Assembly (NCBI GenBank): GCA_947588665.1
Contig: CANPYU010000007.1
Span: 1-17,309, forward strand
Source: an uncultured Bacilli bacterium
GTDB taxonomy: Bacteria; Bacillota_I; Bacilli_A; RF39; UBA660
Length of the DNA stretch: 17,309 nt
Direction of reading: 5' to 3'
Part shown: piece after piece, positions 1 to 7,630 of the stretch
How the letters are laid out: every line of letters starts with the position of its first letter
Numbering within the stretch: the first letter of the stretch is position 1
The notes under the pieces: generated by a model
Seen by the model: the letters and a program-made list of their open reading frames with translations, nothing else
Databases searched by the model: none
What the model was told of the DNA's origin: nothing
Made by a program: the position numbers and the translations under genes

Positions 1-54
1 AGCATTTGACTTTTAATCAAAGGGTCGAGAGTTCGAATCTCTCGCGAGCCACCA
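1..54 (+). tRNA. tRNA-Lys (anticodon TTT), 3' part
   Basis: The window opens inside a tRNA. A five-pair anticodon stem (TTTGA at 5-9 with TCAAA at 17-21) encloses the loop CTTTTAA, giving anticodon TTT (12-14), so lysine. The T arm follows (GAGAG 27-31, loop TTCGAAT, CTCTC 39-43), then the 3' acceptor strand GCGAGCC (44-50), discriminator A51 and an encoded CCA (52-54). The 5' acceptor strand and D arm lie outside the window. Confidence 0.93.
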
Positions 55-60
55 TTTGAA

Positions 61-86
61 AAAACAGCCCTTTTTAGGGCTTTTTA
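61..86. terminator. Bidirectional Rho-independent terminator
   Basis: The stem AGCCC (66-70) / GGGCT (77-81) has a 6-nt loop and is followed by a T run on the plus strand. On the minus strand the same hairpin is followed by GTTTTTT. It can therefore end both the tRNA transcript and the convergent racemase-like gene, whose stop codon is at 102-104. Confidence 0.85.
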
Positions 87-101
87 CATGTTTTAAAATA
101 A

Positions 102-1109
102 TTAATAGATAAATGTTTTTTCTAAAGTATAATCTTCGTATATAATAGGTAAATTATTAAATAAATTAAAATAGTTTAATGTATTTTCTTTAAAATAATC
201 TTCTAAAGGATTATTATTACTAGTTATTTCGACTGTATCTAAAATATTAATATTTTTATCTATTTCTATTAAAGTATATTCGGGATTTATTTCATATATT
301 TTATATAAATTTTGATGAATAGCAACATGAGTTATATAATTATTTAAACCATTTAATGAACCAAAGGGAATAACTCCTAAAAGTATTTCTTTCTTTTTAA
401 GGGTTATGGTATTTATTTTAATAATATGACTTTTAAGAGTAAATACTTGTTTAAATTCTTTAGGCTCTTCTTTTTTAAAAAGTTTTTTATTAGAGGTTTT
501 ATTTATACCATATATAGATAAATTTAATTTAATACCATTTGATAATTTTATTTTCTTTTTATCTTCTTCATTATTTAAAATTATTAATTTTAAATTATTT
601 AGATCAGAAATTAAATCTCTAAATTCTAGATAATCTTCTTCTTTTATTTTAGCAATTATTCCTAATAAGTTTATATTAGGATTGTTATTTATTATATTAT
701 TTATTTCTTCTATTTCTTGTTTAGTATTTAAGCCATCATAGCCATTAATATCAATATTTAACATGATATTAATATTATCACTTGTTTTAATTTTTTTTAA
801 AATAAAATTGCTTTTTAATAAAAGAATAACATTGTTAATTAATAAATCATAAACATTATCGAGAGTTATTTCACCACCATATATAATAGAAATATTTTTA
901 TTGTATTTGCGTGCTAATATTACATCATTAAAATTGTTTATATATAAATAAATATTATTGGGTAAGTATTTTATTAGATACATACCATGAGAATAGGCAT
1001 TGTTACTGACATCTAATAAAATATATTCATAGTTATATTTATTATTAAAATGATTTAAGTTATAATTTAAATTATCTTTATTTATTTTAATATAGTTTGT
1101 GTATTCCAT
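102..1109 (-). CDS. Alanine-racemase-fold protein lacking catalytic residues (probable pseudoenzyme)
   Basis: This 335-residue protein aligns along its length with bacterial alanine racemase: a PLP barrel followed by a C-terminal beta domain. The segment DVSNNAYSHG (33-42) matches the usual VVKANAYGHG, but the PLP-binding Lys is Ser35. VIPFGSLNG (246-254) matches the usual P-I-G-Y-A-D-G, but the catalytic Tyr is Ser251. NIDINGYDGL (118-127) stands where active enzymes have D-T-G-M-x-R-L-G, so the Arg is also changed. Fold landmarks survive: LSIYGIN (197-203) and FTLKSHIIKIN (223-233). The reading frame is intact and the start has the Shine-Dalgarno GGTGAT. The gene is divergent from eno. Family: confident. 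Loss of racemase activity: inferred from the missing lysine. A binding or regulatory role is possible but unproven. Confidence 0.75.
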   Translation of the reverse strand: MEYTNYIKINKDNLNYNLNHFNNKYNYEYILLDVSNNAYSHGMYLIKYLPNNIYLYINNFNDVILARKYNKNISIIYGGEITLDNVYDLLINNVILLLKSNFILKKIKTSDNINIMLNIDINGYDGLNTKQEIEEINNIINNNPNINLLGIIAKIKEEDYLEFRDLISDLNNLKLIILNNEEDKKKIKLSNGIKLNLSIYGINKTSNKKLFKKEEPKEFKQVFTLKSHIIKINTITLKKKEILLGVIPFGSLNGLNNYITHVAIHQNLYKIYEINPEYTLIEIDKNINILDTVEITSNNNPLEDYFKENTLNYFNLFNNLPIIYEDYTLEKTFIY

Positions 1110-1140
1110 ATAATCACCAATTAAATTGTAGCAAATTATG

Positions 1141-1173
1141 AGACTTAAGTCTATAAATAAAGAGTAAGCTTAC
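1141..1173. promoter_or_regulatory. Two perfect palindromes between divergent genes
   Basis: AGACTTAAGTCT (1141-1152) and GTAAGCTTAC (1164-1173) are perfect palindromes of 12 and 10 bp, 11 nt apart, in the 157-nt gap between the racemase-like gene and eno. A minus-strand TTGACA (1186-1181) adjoins them, without a good -10 box at the usual distance. They could be operator sites for the minus-strand gene. This rests on symmetry alone. Confidence 0.3.
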
Positions 1174-1211
1174 GATTATTTGTCAAATTGTTATTTTTGA
1201 GATTAAAAATA

Positions 1212-1241
1212 TTGAAAAAAGAAGTTGTTTTTTGGTATACT
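1212..1241 (+). promoter_or_regulatory. Sigma-A promoter of eno
   Basis: TTGAAA (1212-1217), an 18-nt spacer, then TATACT (1236-1241), preceded by TGG, which makes an extended -10. Transcription would begin near 1248, which excludes an upstream in-frame ATG at 1225 as the start of eno. Confidence 0.75.
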
Positions 1242-1266
1242 AGAAATAGAAGTAAAAGGTGATTAT

Positions 1267-2502
1267 ATGGCTAAAATTATAAATATAGTTGGGAGAGAGA
1301 TTTTAGATAGTAGAGGGAATCCCACAGTGGAGGCTGAAATATTTTTAGATAATGGAATAAAGGCTCGAGCTAGTGTGCCAAGTGGAGCATCAACTGGATC
1401 TAAAGAAGCATTAGAACTTAGAGATGGAGATAATAGAAGATATAAAGGTAAAGGTGTTTTAAAAGCAGTTAACAATATAAACACTATAATAAAAGATAAT
1501 TTAATTAATAAAGATTTAGAACAAGTTACTATTGATAGAATTTTAATAGATTTAGATGGAACAGAAAATAAAAGTAAATTAGGGGCAAATGCAACTTTGG
1601 CAGTTTCTTTAGCATCGATTAAAGCTGCGGCTAAATTAGAGGGAAAAGAATTATATTCTTATTTATCTAGTGGAAAGGTTAGTTTACCTATTCCAATGGT
1701 TAATGTGATAAATGGGGGAGTGCATGCTGATAATAATCTGGATATTCAAGAGTTTATGATTGTGCCAGTAGTTAGAACTATTAAAGAAAGAGTTCGGGTG
1801 GCTAGTGAAATATTTCATACTTTAAAAGAGATATTAAAAAAGCAAAATTTAAGTACGGCTGTAGGGGATGAGGGAGGATTCGCACCTAACTTAGAGTATA
1901 ATACTTTAGCATTAGATTTAATTATGCAGGCAATAATTGAGGCAGGATATACACCAGGAAAAGAAGTGTTTATTGCACTTGATATTGCGGCTAGTGAATT
2001 ATATGATCAAAACACAAGAAAATATAAGATAGATAGTAATAATTTGAGTAGTGATGAGTTAATTAAATATTATGTCACTTTGGTTAATAGATATCCTATT
2101 ATTAGTATAGAAGATCCTTTTTATGAAAATGATTTTGAATCACTTGCAGTATTAACTAAATTAATTGGAGAAAAAGTTATGATTGTAGGAGATGATTATT
2201 TTGTTACTAATATTAAATATTTAAATCAAGGAGTTAATTTAAATGCAGGTAACGCTATTTTACTTAAAGCTAATCAAATTGGAACTGTAACAGAGATGAT
2301 TAAAACAATTATTTATGCAAGAAGAAATAATTATAAAATGATTATATCTCATCGAAGTGGAGAGACAGATGATACTTTTATTGCAGATTTTGCTATAGGT
2401 CTTTCTTTACCTTTTATTAAAACAGGCTCAATGTCAAGAGGAGAAAGAATTTGTAAATATAATCGATTGATGGAAATAGAAGAGCGATTAACTCAAAAAT
2501 AA
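1267..2502 (+). CDS. eno: Enolase
   Basis: Phosphopyruvate hydratase, the glycolytic enzyme converting 2-phosphoglycerate to phosphoenolpyruvate. All catalytic and metal-binding positions are present: the NGGVHADNN loop, QEFM (E162), GDEGGFAPN (E202), D239, E282 in SIEDP, D309 in GDDYFVTN, the base K334, SHRSGET (H362) and K385 in KTGSMSRGER. The start at 1267 is chosen because AAAGGTGAT sits just upstream and the protein then begins MAKIINIVGREILDSRGNPT as in the family. An in-frame ATG at 1225 lies upstream of the -10 box. At 411 residues it is slightly short, mainly from loss of the usual C-terminal tail. It is followed 50 nt later by deoD with no terminator seen, so the two are probably cotranscribed. 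Confidence 0.97.
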   Translation: MAKIINIVGREILDSRGNPTVEAEIFLDNGIKARASVPSGASTGSKEALELRDGDNRRYKGKGVLKAVNNINTIIKDNLINKDLEQVTIDRILIDLDGTENKSKLGANATLAVSLASIKAAAKLEGKELYSYLSSGKVSLPIPMVNVINGGVHADNNLDIQEFMIVPVVRTIKERVRVASEIFHTLKEILKKQNLSTAVGDEGGFAPNLEYNTLALDLIMQAIIEAGYTPGKEVFIALDIAASELYDQNTRKYKIDSNNLSSDELIKYYVTLVNRYPIISIEDPFYENDFESLAVLTKLIGEKVMIVGDDYFVTNIKYLNQGVNLNAGNAILLKANQIGTVTEMIKTIIYARRNNYKMIISHRSGETDDTFIADFAIGLSLPFIKTGSMSRGERICKYNRLMEIEERLTQK

Positions 2503-2552
2503 TATAGAATATATAGATTAAATATGATAAAATTATAATGGAGGTTGATTAG

Positions 2553-3278
2553 ATGTTTATTGGAGATAATCCTATTCATATAGCGAGTAATGCTGATATT
2601 GCTCCTTTAGTTATTATGCCTGGGGATCCTTTAAGGGCTAAATATATTGCAGAAAATTTTTTAACGGATGCTAAATTAGTTACGGATTTAAGAAATATGT
2701 ATGGGTATACAGGATTATATAAGGGAGTTAAAGTTACAGTGATGGCGCATGGGATGGGAATGCCTAGTGCTAGTATTTATGTTTTTGAGCTTATCCATTA
2801 TTTTAAAGTTAAAAAGATTATTAGAATAGGAACTTGTGGGGCAGTTAGTCCTAAATGTGATATTGGTGATTTAATTTTAACAAAAGAAATTTTTACTGAA
2901 TCTAATTTTCCTTATACTTATAATGGATATGTGGGAAATGTAGTAGAGGCAACAGAAAGTTTAAATAAAATAGTTTTAAAGACGGCTGAAGAACTTGATT
3001 TAAAAGTTTGGTATGGAATGACTACAACGACAGATGTTTTTGGACCTTATGTAGATTTTGATAAAATATTTGATCGAATTCCTAAATCATATGAAGTTTT
3101 AGGAGAAGAAATGGAGGCTTTTGCTGTAAGTCATATTGCTAATAGTATGGGAATAGATGCAACAACTATTATGACAGTTGTAGATTCTAAATATTCGAAA
3201 GTGGTTTTAAGTCCAAAAGATAGGGAAACTAAATTAAATAATATGATAACTTTAGGGTTAGAAAGTATTATTAAATAA
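2553..3278 (+). CDS. deoD: Purine nucleoside phosphorylase, DeoD type
   Basis: Hexameric-type purine nucleoside phosphorylase (241 aa), which cleaves purine (deoxy)ribonucleosides with phosphate in nucleoside salvage. Visible signatures are H9 near the N-terminus, the phosphate-loop region MPGDPLRAKYIAE (22-34), GMGMPSASIY (67-76), the RIGTCGAV strand starting at phosphate-binding R91, GEEMEA (184-189) at the nucleoside site, and the catalytic pair D211 and R224, equivalent to D204 and R217 of the E. coli enzyme. GTCGAV carries Thr where Ser is usual. The Shine-Dalgarno GGAGG lies 8 nt before the ATG. It probably shares the eno transcript. Confidence 0.95.
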   Translation: MFIGDNPIHIASNADIAPLVIMPGDPLRAKYIAENFLTDAKLVTDLRNMYGYTGLYKGVKVTVMAHGMGMPSASIYVFELIHYFKVKKIIRIGTCGAVSPKCDIGDLILTKEIFTESNFPYTYNGYVGNVVEATESLNKIVLKTAEELDLKVWYGMTTTTDVFGPYVDFDKIFDRIPKSYEVLGEEMEAFAVSHIANSMGIDATTIMTVVDSKYSKVVLSPKDRETKLNNMITLGLESIIK

Positions 3279-3279
3279 T

Positions 3280-3308
3280 TTGAAAAATACTAGTTTATAT
3301 GTTATAAT
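3280..3308 (+). promoter_or_regulatory. Sigma-A promoter of the toxin-antitoxin locus
   Basis: TTGAAA (3280-3285), a 17-nt spacer and a perfect TATAAT (3303-3308) with the TGT extension of an extended -10. The -35 box starts 2 nt after deoD, so the downstream pair has its own promoter even though it follows deoD closely. Confidence 0.8.
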
Positions 3309-3340
3309 GTAAATATTTCTTTTGTTATGTGGAGAATTTT

Positions 3341-3927
3341 ATGGAATATTTGAAGGATTTAATAAATAATATTATAAGTATTAAAAATCATCTTGATTAT
3401 AATTGGAAAAATGATATTAATTATAAAAAAATTAATATGAAAGATACTTTAGTAAGTGATGTTTATAATAATCAAGAATTATTAGTAGATATATTAAGTT
3501 ATAGAGAATATTTAATAAAAAATAATCTCGATATATATTTTAATGAAGTAACCCCTAAATTGAAAGTAGAATAAAAAATAGGAATTCTATTCAATATAAA
3601 ATTGAGAGTTATACTAAAACTCATGAAAATGGAAAAATTCCTTTAAATAAATGTTTAAATGATATATTTGGAATTAGAATAATATTAGAAGAGAACTTGA
3701 ATCAAGAAGATATTATCTCTTATATTAAAAATAATTTTGAAAATATTAAGTGTATTAATTCTAATAAAGGGGAGTATAAGGCTATTCATTGTTATTTTAC
3801 TAAAGGAAATAATAATTTATATCAATGGGAATTACAAATATGGTTATTTAGTGATGAAGAAAAAAATAGAAATTCTCATGCGAAATATAAACAAGCTTAT
3901 GTTAAATGGGAAAATGAAAGAAGGTGA
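3341..3927 (+). pseudogene. RelA/SpoT-like synthetase (toxSAS-like toxin), frameshifted
   Basis: Two reading frames together make one RelA/SpoT-family protein. Frame one runs from ATG 3341 (Shine-Dalgarno GTGGAG) to TAA 3572-3574. The rest of the domain is in another frame, open from 3559 to TGA 3925-3927. Adding one A to the AAA at 3557-3559 joins them into 195 residues and restores the synthetase motif SRIKNRNSI (76-84). Other motifs in the joined protein are NDIFGIRII (107-115), EYKAIH (145-150, for the usual GYRSIH) and ELQIW (164-168, for E-x-QIR). No hydrolase, TGS or ACT domain is present, so it is a small, divergent synthetase. The neighbouring Panacea antitoxin suggests a toxSAS toxin. 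Either the frameshift is real and disarms the toxin, or it is a sequence error. Confidence 0.75.
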
Positions 3928-3932
3928 TTTAA

Positions 3933-4670
3933 ATGGCAAGACATTGTATATTTTTAGCAAGTGCTTATTCTATTAGATGTAGAATAGCTATGGATTTTGT
4001 AGATATAACATCAGATAAGTATGCAGAAATTTACAAAAAAATTGTAGATAAATGCGGTAAAGATATAAATTTATCTATTCATAATATACCAACAAATGAT
4101 GATAGTTGGAAATCAGTGGTAGAACATGATTATTATTTTAAAGATGTTAAATTAATTAAGGATTTAGATATGTTTATTAATTTAATTTATAAAGATAGAG
4201 ATTTGACAGGATTAGACGTAGCTAAATATATAGTTGCTAAATATAAATGTACTCATTTAAAATTAGAAAAGCTGACTTATTTATGTTATGCTGATTACCT
4301 TTGTGAAAATAAATCACCTTTATTTTTAGATGAAATATATGCTTATCGTTTAGGTCCGGTTATTAAATCTGTTTTTAAGGCTTATAAAAAGAAGATTTTT
4401 AAAGATGAAGAAGATAATAATGTTTTATATGAGAATTTTAGTAAAAAATTACCAAATGAAAGTAGAATATTAGCATCTAGAGATGGAGTTAAAAAGTTAT
4501 TTAGTATAAATAAGACTTTAGAAAAGTATGCTAAGTTAGATGCTTTAGAATTAGTAGATTTAACTCATAAAGAAAATTCACCATGGTTTAATTCTGGTGA
4601 GGGTAAAAATTTATATCAAAAAATTGATGATGATACAATAATAAAATATCATAAGTATGAAACTATATAA
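3933..4670 (+). CDS. Panacea-domain (DUF4065, SocA-like) antitoxin
   Basis: A 245-residue protein whose residues about 95-240 match the Panacea domain: DVAKYIVAKY, KLEKLTYLCYADYL (110-123), the hallmark AYRLGPVIKSVFKAYK (137-152), and a C-terminal SPWFNSGEGK (216-225). Residues 1-90 form a separate N-terminal region, with SIRCRIAMDF at 13-22, that I do not recognise. Panacea antitoxins neutralise many unrelated toxins, including small alarmone synthetase toxins. Here the RelA/SpoT-like toxin ends only 5 nt upstream and its last codons contain the Shine-Dalgarno (GAAGGTGA), so translation is coupled. The toxin-first order is inferred to be one operon. The antitoxin is intact although the toxin is broken. 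A proteolysis adaptor role, as for SocA, is an alternative. Confidence 0.83.
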   Translation: MARHCIFLASAYSIRCRIAMDFVDITSDKYAEIYKKIVDKCGKDINLSIHNIPTNDDSWKSVVEHDYYFKDVKLIKDLDMFINLIYKDRDLTGLDVAKYIVAKYKCTHLKLEKLTYLCYADYLCENKSPLFLDEIYAYRLGPVIKSVFKAYKKKIFKDEEDNNVLYENFSKKLPNESRILASRDGVKKLFSINKTLEKYAKLDALELVDLTHKENSPWFNSGEGKNLYQKIDDDTIIKYHKYETI

Positions 4671-4789
4671 AAACATGTTTAAAGATTAAATTAACGATTT
4701 TATTAATTCAAAAGGCATATTAAGAAGTTTAAAATAATCAACTATGTGTACATATAGGAATAATAAAATAGGACTAGTTAATATTATAA

Positions 4790-4816
4790 TTAGCACTTAC
4801 TATTGACAAGTGCTAA
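4790..4816. promoter_or_regulatory. CIRCE operator (HrcA-binding site)
   Basis: TTAGCACTT - 9 nt - AAGTGCTAA is a perfect 9-bp inverted repeat with the exact CIRCE spacing. The consensus arm is TTAGCACTC. The last base differs but is matched by a complementary change in the other arm. HrcA repression released by heat or protein stress is expected for clpB. Confidence 0.93.
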
Positions 4817-4831
4817 TTTTTGATTTATAAT
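4803..4831 (+). promoter_or_regulatory. Consensus sigma-A promoter of clpB, overlapping CIRCE
   Basis: TTGACA (4803-4808), a 17-nt spacer and TATAAT (4826-4831) match the sigma-A consensus at all twelve positions. The -35 box straddles the spacer and right arm of CIRCE, so bound HrcA would cover it and block RNA polymerase. Confidence 0.9.
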
Positions 4832-4857
4832 CATGGTTATTAGAAAGGATGATTTAG

Positions 4858-6960
4858 ATGTATCCAAATATGAATAATAATGAAGAAGAAAATGTTTTAG
4901 AAAAATATGGACGTGATATAACTGAAAGTGCTAAAAATAATAAGATTGACCCGGTTATCGGGAGAGATGAAGAGATAAGAAGCATTATTCGAATTTTATC
5001 GCGTAAAACTAAGAATAATCCCGTATTAATTGGTGAGCCAGGAGTTGGAAAAACGGCTATTGTTGAAGGGCTTGCGATGCGTATTATTAAGGGTGATGTT
5101 CCTAGTACTTTAAAAAATAAGCGAATTTGGTCTTTAGATTTAGGTGCTTTAATTGCGGGTGCTAAATATCGTGGGGAATTTGAAGAAAGACTTAAAAAAG
5201 TCTTAAAGGAAATTAGTGATTCGAATGGAGATATTATCCTATTTATAGATGAAATTCATATGATTGTTGGAGCGGGAGCAGAAGGGGCTATGGATGCTGG
5301 TAATATGCTTAAACCAATGCTTGCTAGAGGAGAAATACATTTGATTGGAGCAACAACATTAAATGAATATCGAGAATATATTGAAAAAGATGGAGCATTA
5401 GAAAGACGTTTACAAAAAATACAGGTTAGTGAACCAAATGTGGAAGATACTATTACTATTTTAAGAGGTTTAAAAGAAAGATTTGAACTTTTTCACAGTG
5501 TGAATATTAAAGATAATGCGTTAATTAGTGCGGCGATGCTGGCTGATAGATATATTACAGATAGATTTTTGCCTGATAAAGCTATAGATTTAGTTGATGA
5601 AGCTTGTGCAACAATAAAGATGCAGATGACTTCTAGTCCGACTAGTTTAGATTCTTTAACAAGAAAGATTATGAGTTTAGAAATTGAAAGAGAAGCTATA
5701 AAAAAAGAAAAAGATGATATTTCAAAAGAAAGAAAAATAGCTTTGGATAAGGAAATTGAAGAATTAAAAGCTGAAGAAAATATTATGCGTTCAAAATGGG
5801 AAGAAGAAAAATCATTAAATGATGATATAAATAAAAAGAAAGAAGAATTAGATAAAGCACGTTTTTCTTTATCTCAAGCAGAAAATAACTATGATTTGGA
5901 GACTGCAGCAAGATTAAGACATGGGGAAATTCCAAGACTTGAAAGTGAACTTGAGGCTTTAAGAAATAAAAGTGATTCAAAAATGCTTAGTGATACGGTA
6001 GATGACGAAGATATCGCGAGAATTGTTGCTAAATGGACTAATATTCCTATTCAAAAATTAGTTAGTGGTGAAAAAGAAAAACTACTTAATTTAGCAAATA
6101 ATTTAAAGAAACGAGTAATTGGGCAAGATGAGGCAGTAAAACTTGTGAGTGATGCTATAATTAGGGCAAGAAGTGGAATTAAAGATCCTAAAAGACCAAT
6201 TGGTTCATTTATCTTTATGGGGCCAACAGGAGTAGGAAAAACGGAACTTGCTAAAGCGCTTGCATATGAACTTTTTGATGATGAAAGACATATGATTAGA
6301 ATTGATTGTTCAGAATATATGGAAGCATTTAATGTATCACGTTTAATTGGAGCTCCTCCAGGATATGTTGGATATAATGAAGGGGGAGAGTTAACTGAGG
6401 CTGTTAGACGTAATCCTTATAGTATAGTATTATTTGATGAAATAGAAAAAGCACATCCAGATGTTTTTAATATATTACTTCAAATACTTGATGATGGTAG
6501 AATAACAGATAGTACAGGAAAGTTAATTGATTTTAAGAATACAATTATAATTATGACATCTAATTTAGGTAGTGAATATATTTTAGAAGATAGCAATAGT
6601 GATACTAAAGTTATGAATGCTTTAAAACAGACTTTTAGACCAGAATTTATTAATAGAATTGATGAGATAATTATATTTAAAGCATTACAAAAAGATGTTA
6701 TTTATAGCATATTAGATAAAATTATTCAGGAGACGGAAGAGAGACTTAAAGATTTAAATATTAAGATTAATTTAACTAAAGAAGCTAAAGAATTTATTAT
6801 TGATAATAGTTATGATGTTTCTTATGGGGCAAGACCAATTAAAAGATATGTAACTCATAATATAGAAACTTTAATTGCAGATAAAATTATTAAAGATGAA
6901 TTAACGCATAATGCTATTTTAAATATAGATATTAAAAATGATGAACTACTTATTAAGTAG
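4858..6960 (+). CDS. clpB: Chaperone ClpB, short form without N-domain
   Basis: A Hsp100 disaggregase of 700 residues with two AAA+ modules. Module one has Walker A GEPGVGKT (59-66), Walker B FIDEIH (129-134) and the arginine finger segment ALERRLQ (180-186). A coiled-coil middle domain spans about 263-370. Module two has Walker A GPTGVGKT (455-462), pore loop GAPPGYVGY (498-506), Walker [10 protein letters not shown] (525-533) and [11 protein letters not shown] (593-603). Full-length ClpB is about 860 aa. Here the Clp_N domain (about 150 residues) is absent, and the region upstream is promoter, so this is the native form. No IGF-type ClpP-binding loop is seen after TSNLGS, which separates it from ClpA/ClpC. 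It probably works with DnaK to dissolve aggregates. It is controlled by the CIRCE promoter and has its own terminator. Confidence 0.95.
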   Translation: MYPNMNNNEEENVLEKYGRDITESAKNNKIDPVIGRDEEIRSIIRILSRKTKNNPVLIGEPGVGKTAIVEGLAMRIIKGDVPSTLKNKRIWSLDLGALIAGAKYRGEFEERLKKVLKEISDSNGDIILFIDEIHMIVGAGAEGAMDAGNMLKPMLARGEIHLIGATTLNEYREYIEKDGALERRLQKIQVSEPNVEDTITILRGLKERFELFHSVNIKDNALISAAMLADRYITDRFLPDKAIDLVDEACATIKMQMTSSPTSLDSLTRKIMSLEIEREAIKKEKDDISKERKIALDKEIEELKAEENIMRSKWEEEKSLNDDINKKKEELDKARFSLSQAENNYDLETAARLRHGEIPRLESELEALRNKSDSKMLSDTVDDEDIARIVAKWTNIPIQKLVSGEKEKLLNLANNLKKRVIGQDEAVKLVSDAIIRARSGIKDPKRPIGSFIFMGPTGVGKTELAKALAYELFDDERHMIRIDCSEYMEAFNVSRLIGAPPGYVGYNEGGELTEAVRRNPYSIVLFDEIEKAHPDVFNILLQILDDGRITDSTGKLIDFKNTIIIMTSNLGSEYILEDSNSDTKVMNALKQTFRPEFINRIDEIIIFKALQKDVIYSILDKIIQETEERLKDLNIKINLTKEAKEFIIDNSYDVSYGARPIKRYVTHNIETLIADKIIKDELTHNAILNIDIKNDELLIK

Positions 6961-6966
6961 TTTTTT
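6943..6966 (+). terminator. Rho-independent terminator of clpB
   Basis: AACTACTT (6944-6951) and AAGTAGTT (6955-6962) form a perfect 8-bp stem with a 3-nt loop, followed by Ts. The clpB stop codon (6958-6960) lies inside the stem. Confidence 0.82.
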
Positions 6967-6992
6967 CTAATTATAAACTTGAGTATTTATCC

Positions 6993-7021
6993 TTTACAAA
7001 AATAATATAATTTATTATAAT
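6993..7021 (+). promoter_or_regulatory. Sigma-A promoter of the HD-domain gene
   Basis: TTTACA (6993-6998), a 17-nt spacer and TATAAT (7016-7021). It lies just after the clpB terminator and 35 nt before the ATG at 7057, which has AAGAGGTG as Shine-Dalgarno. Confidence 0.8.
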
Positions 7022-7056
7022 GTTAATAGTCACTATTTTAAAGAGGTGTTAAATTA

Positions 7057-7602
7057 ATGACTAAGAATAAAAGTAAAGAGTTTGATAGTTTAGTTAGTGA
7101 TATATTAGATAATGAGTATTTTTTGGAAACAAAAAAAGATTTACATCATGGGACAAGTAAATATGAGCATTCACTTAGAGTTGCTAAATTAAGTTATAAG
7201 ATAAGTAGATTATTTAGAGGAGATTTGAGAGTTGCTGCAAGAGCGGGGTTGCTACATGATTTCTTTTTTGGCACAAGAAAAGAAAAGCCTGAAAATTCCT
7301 ATTTAAGGCATCCAGTAACAGCGGCTTCAAATGCTAAAAGATATTTTAATGTAACTGATAAGGAAGCAGAAGCTATAAAGACACATATGTTTCATCAGGT
7401 TTTATTAAAAAAGCTTTTTCCTTTTATTAATAGGCGAGAGAAAGCTAGTGTTAAAGAATTTAAGCCTAAAAGTAAAGAAGGTTGGATTATTTGTCTTTCA
7501 GATTTATTAGTGTCGATTATGGAATTAGAAAGATTTCAATTTACTTATGTTGCTAATGTTTGTTTATTGCTAGTGTTTAATGTTATTATGTTTAAAAATT
7601 AA
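7057..7602 (+). CDS. HD-domain metal-dependent phosphohydrolase
   Basis: An 181-residue protein with the HD-superfamily metal ligands in order: H38 in KYEHS, the H67-D68 doublet in GLLHDFFFG, H85 in RHP, H110 in IKTHMFH and D149 in LSDLLVS. HD enzymes hydrolyse phosphomonoesters or phosphodiesters, often of nucleotides. The substrate cannot be read here. The spacing resembles a family common in Firmicutes whose members carry YEHS, an LLHDFF-like segment, and a late IVCLADK that here is WIICLSDLL. The last 25 residues are hydrophobic. The protein looks cytoplasmic, with no signal peptide. The gene has its own promoter and terminator, so it is a single-gene unit between clpB and the ORF6N gene. 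Confidence 0.82.
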   Translation: MTKNKSKEFDSLVSDILDNEYFLETKKDLHHGTSKYEHSLRVAKLSYKISRLFRGDLRVAARAGLLHDFFFGTRKEKPENSYLRHPVTAASNAKRYFNVTDKEAEAIKTHMFHQVLLKKLFPFINRREKASVKEFKPKSKEGWIICLSDLLVSIMELERFQFTYVANVCLLLVFNVIMFKN

Positions 7603-7628
7603 TAGTTCATTAAGAGCTATTTTTTTTG
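7601..7628 (+). terminator. Rho-independent terminator of the HD-domain gene
   Basis: AATAGTTC (7601-7608) pairs with GAGCTATT (7614-7621), one G-T pair among eight, around the loop ATTAA, followed by six more Ts. The stop codon TAA (7600-7602) runs into the stem. Confidence 0.75.
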
Positions 7629-7630
7629 AT

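Noticed and set aside
1225..1266. Upstream in-frame ATG that would lengthen enolase by 14 residues
   Set aside because: It lies upstream of the -10 box, has no Shine-Dalgarno, and the family sequence starts at 1267.
1263..1484. Open frame on the minus strand inside eno
   Set aside because: Shadow of the enolase codons; no ribosome-binding site and no recognisable motif.
2534..2539. TATAAT just before deoD
   Set aside because: Transcription from it would start after or within the Shine-Dalgarno of deoD, and no -35 is present; deoD more likely shares the eno transcript.
3557..3580. Programmed ribosomal frameshift in the RelA/SpoT-like gene
   Set aside because: No X-XXY-YYZ slippery heptamer lies before the stop at 3572, and the A6 run starts within that stop codon. 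Loss of one A at 3557-3559 is simpler and restores a conserved motif.
3925..3927. Mycoplasma code (TGA as tryptophan)
   Set aside because: TGA ends genes at sensible places here (3925, 10093, 16595), and tryptophan is encoded by TGG throughout, so the standard bacterial code applies.
3737..3976. Open frame overlapping the toxin end and the antitoxin start
   Set aside because: Out of frame with both real genes, no motif, and no ribosome-binding site.
4671..4680. AAACATGTTT palindrome right after the antitoxin gene
   Set aside because: It has no loop or T run, so it is not a terminator; a 10-bp AT-rich palindrome alone is not enough to call an operator. The rest of 4681-4789 shows nothing I can support.
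5783..5980. Minus-strand open frame inside clpB
   Set aside because: Antisense shadow of the coiled-coil coding region.
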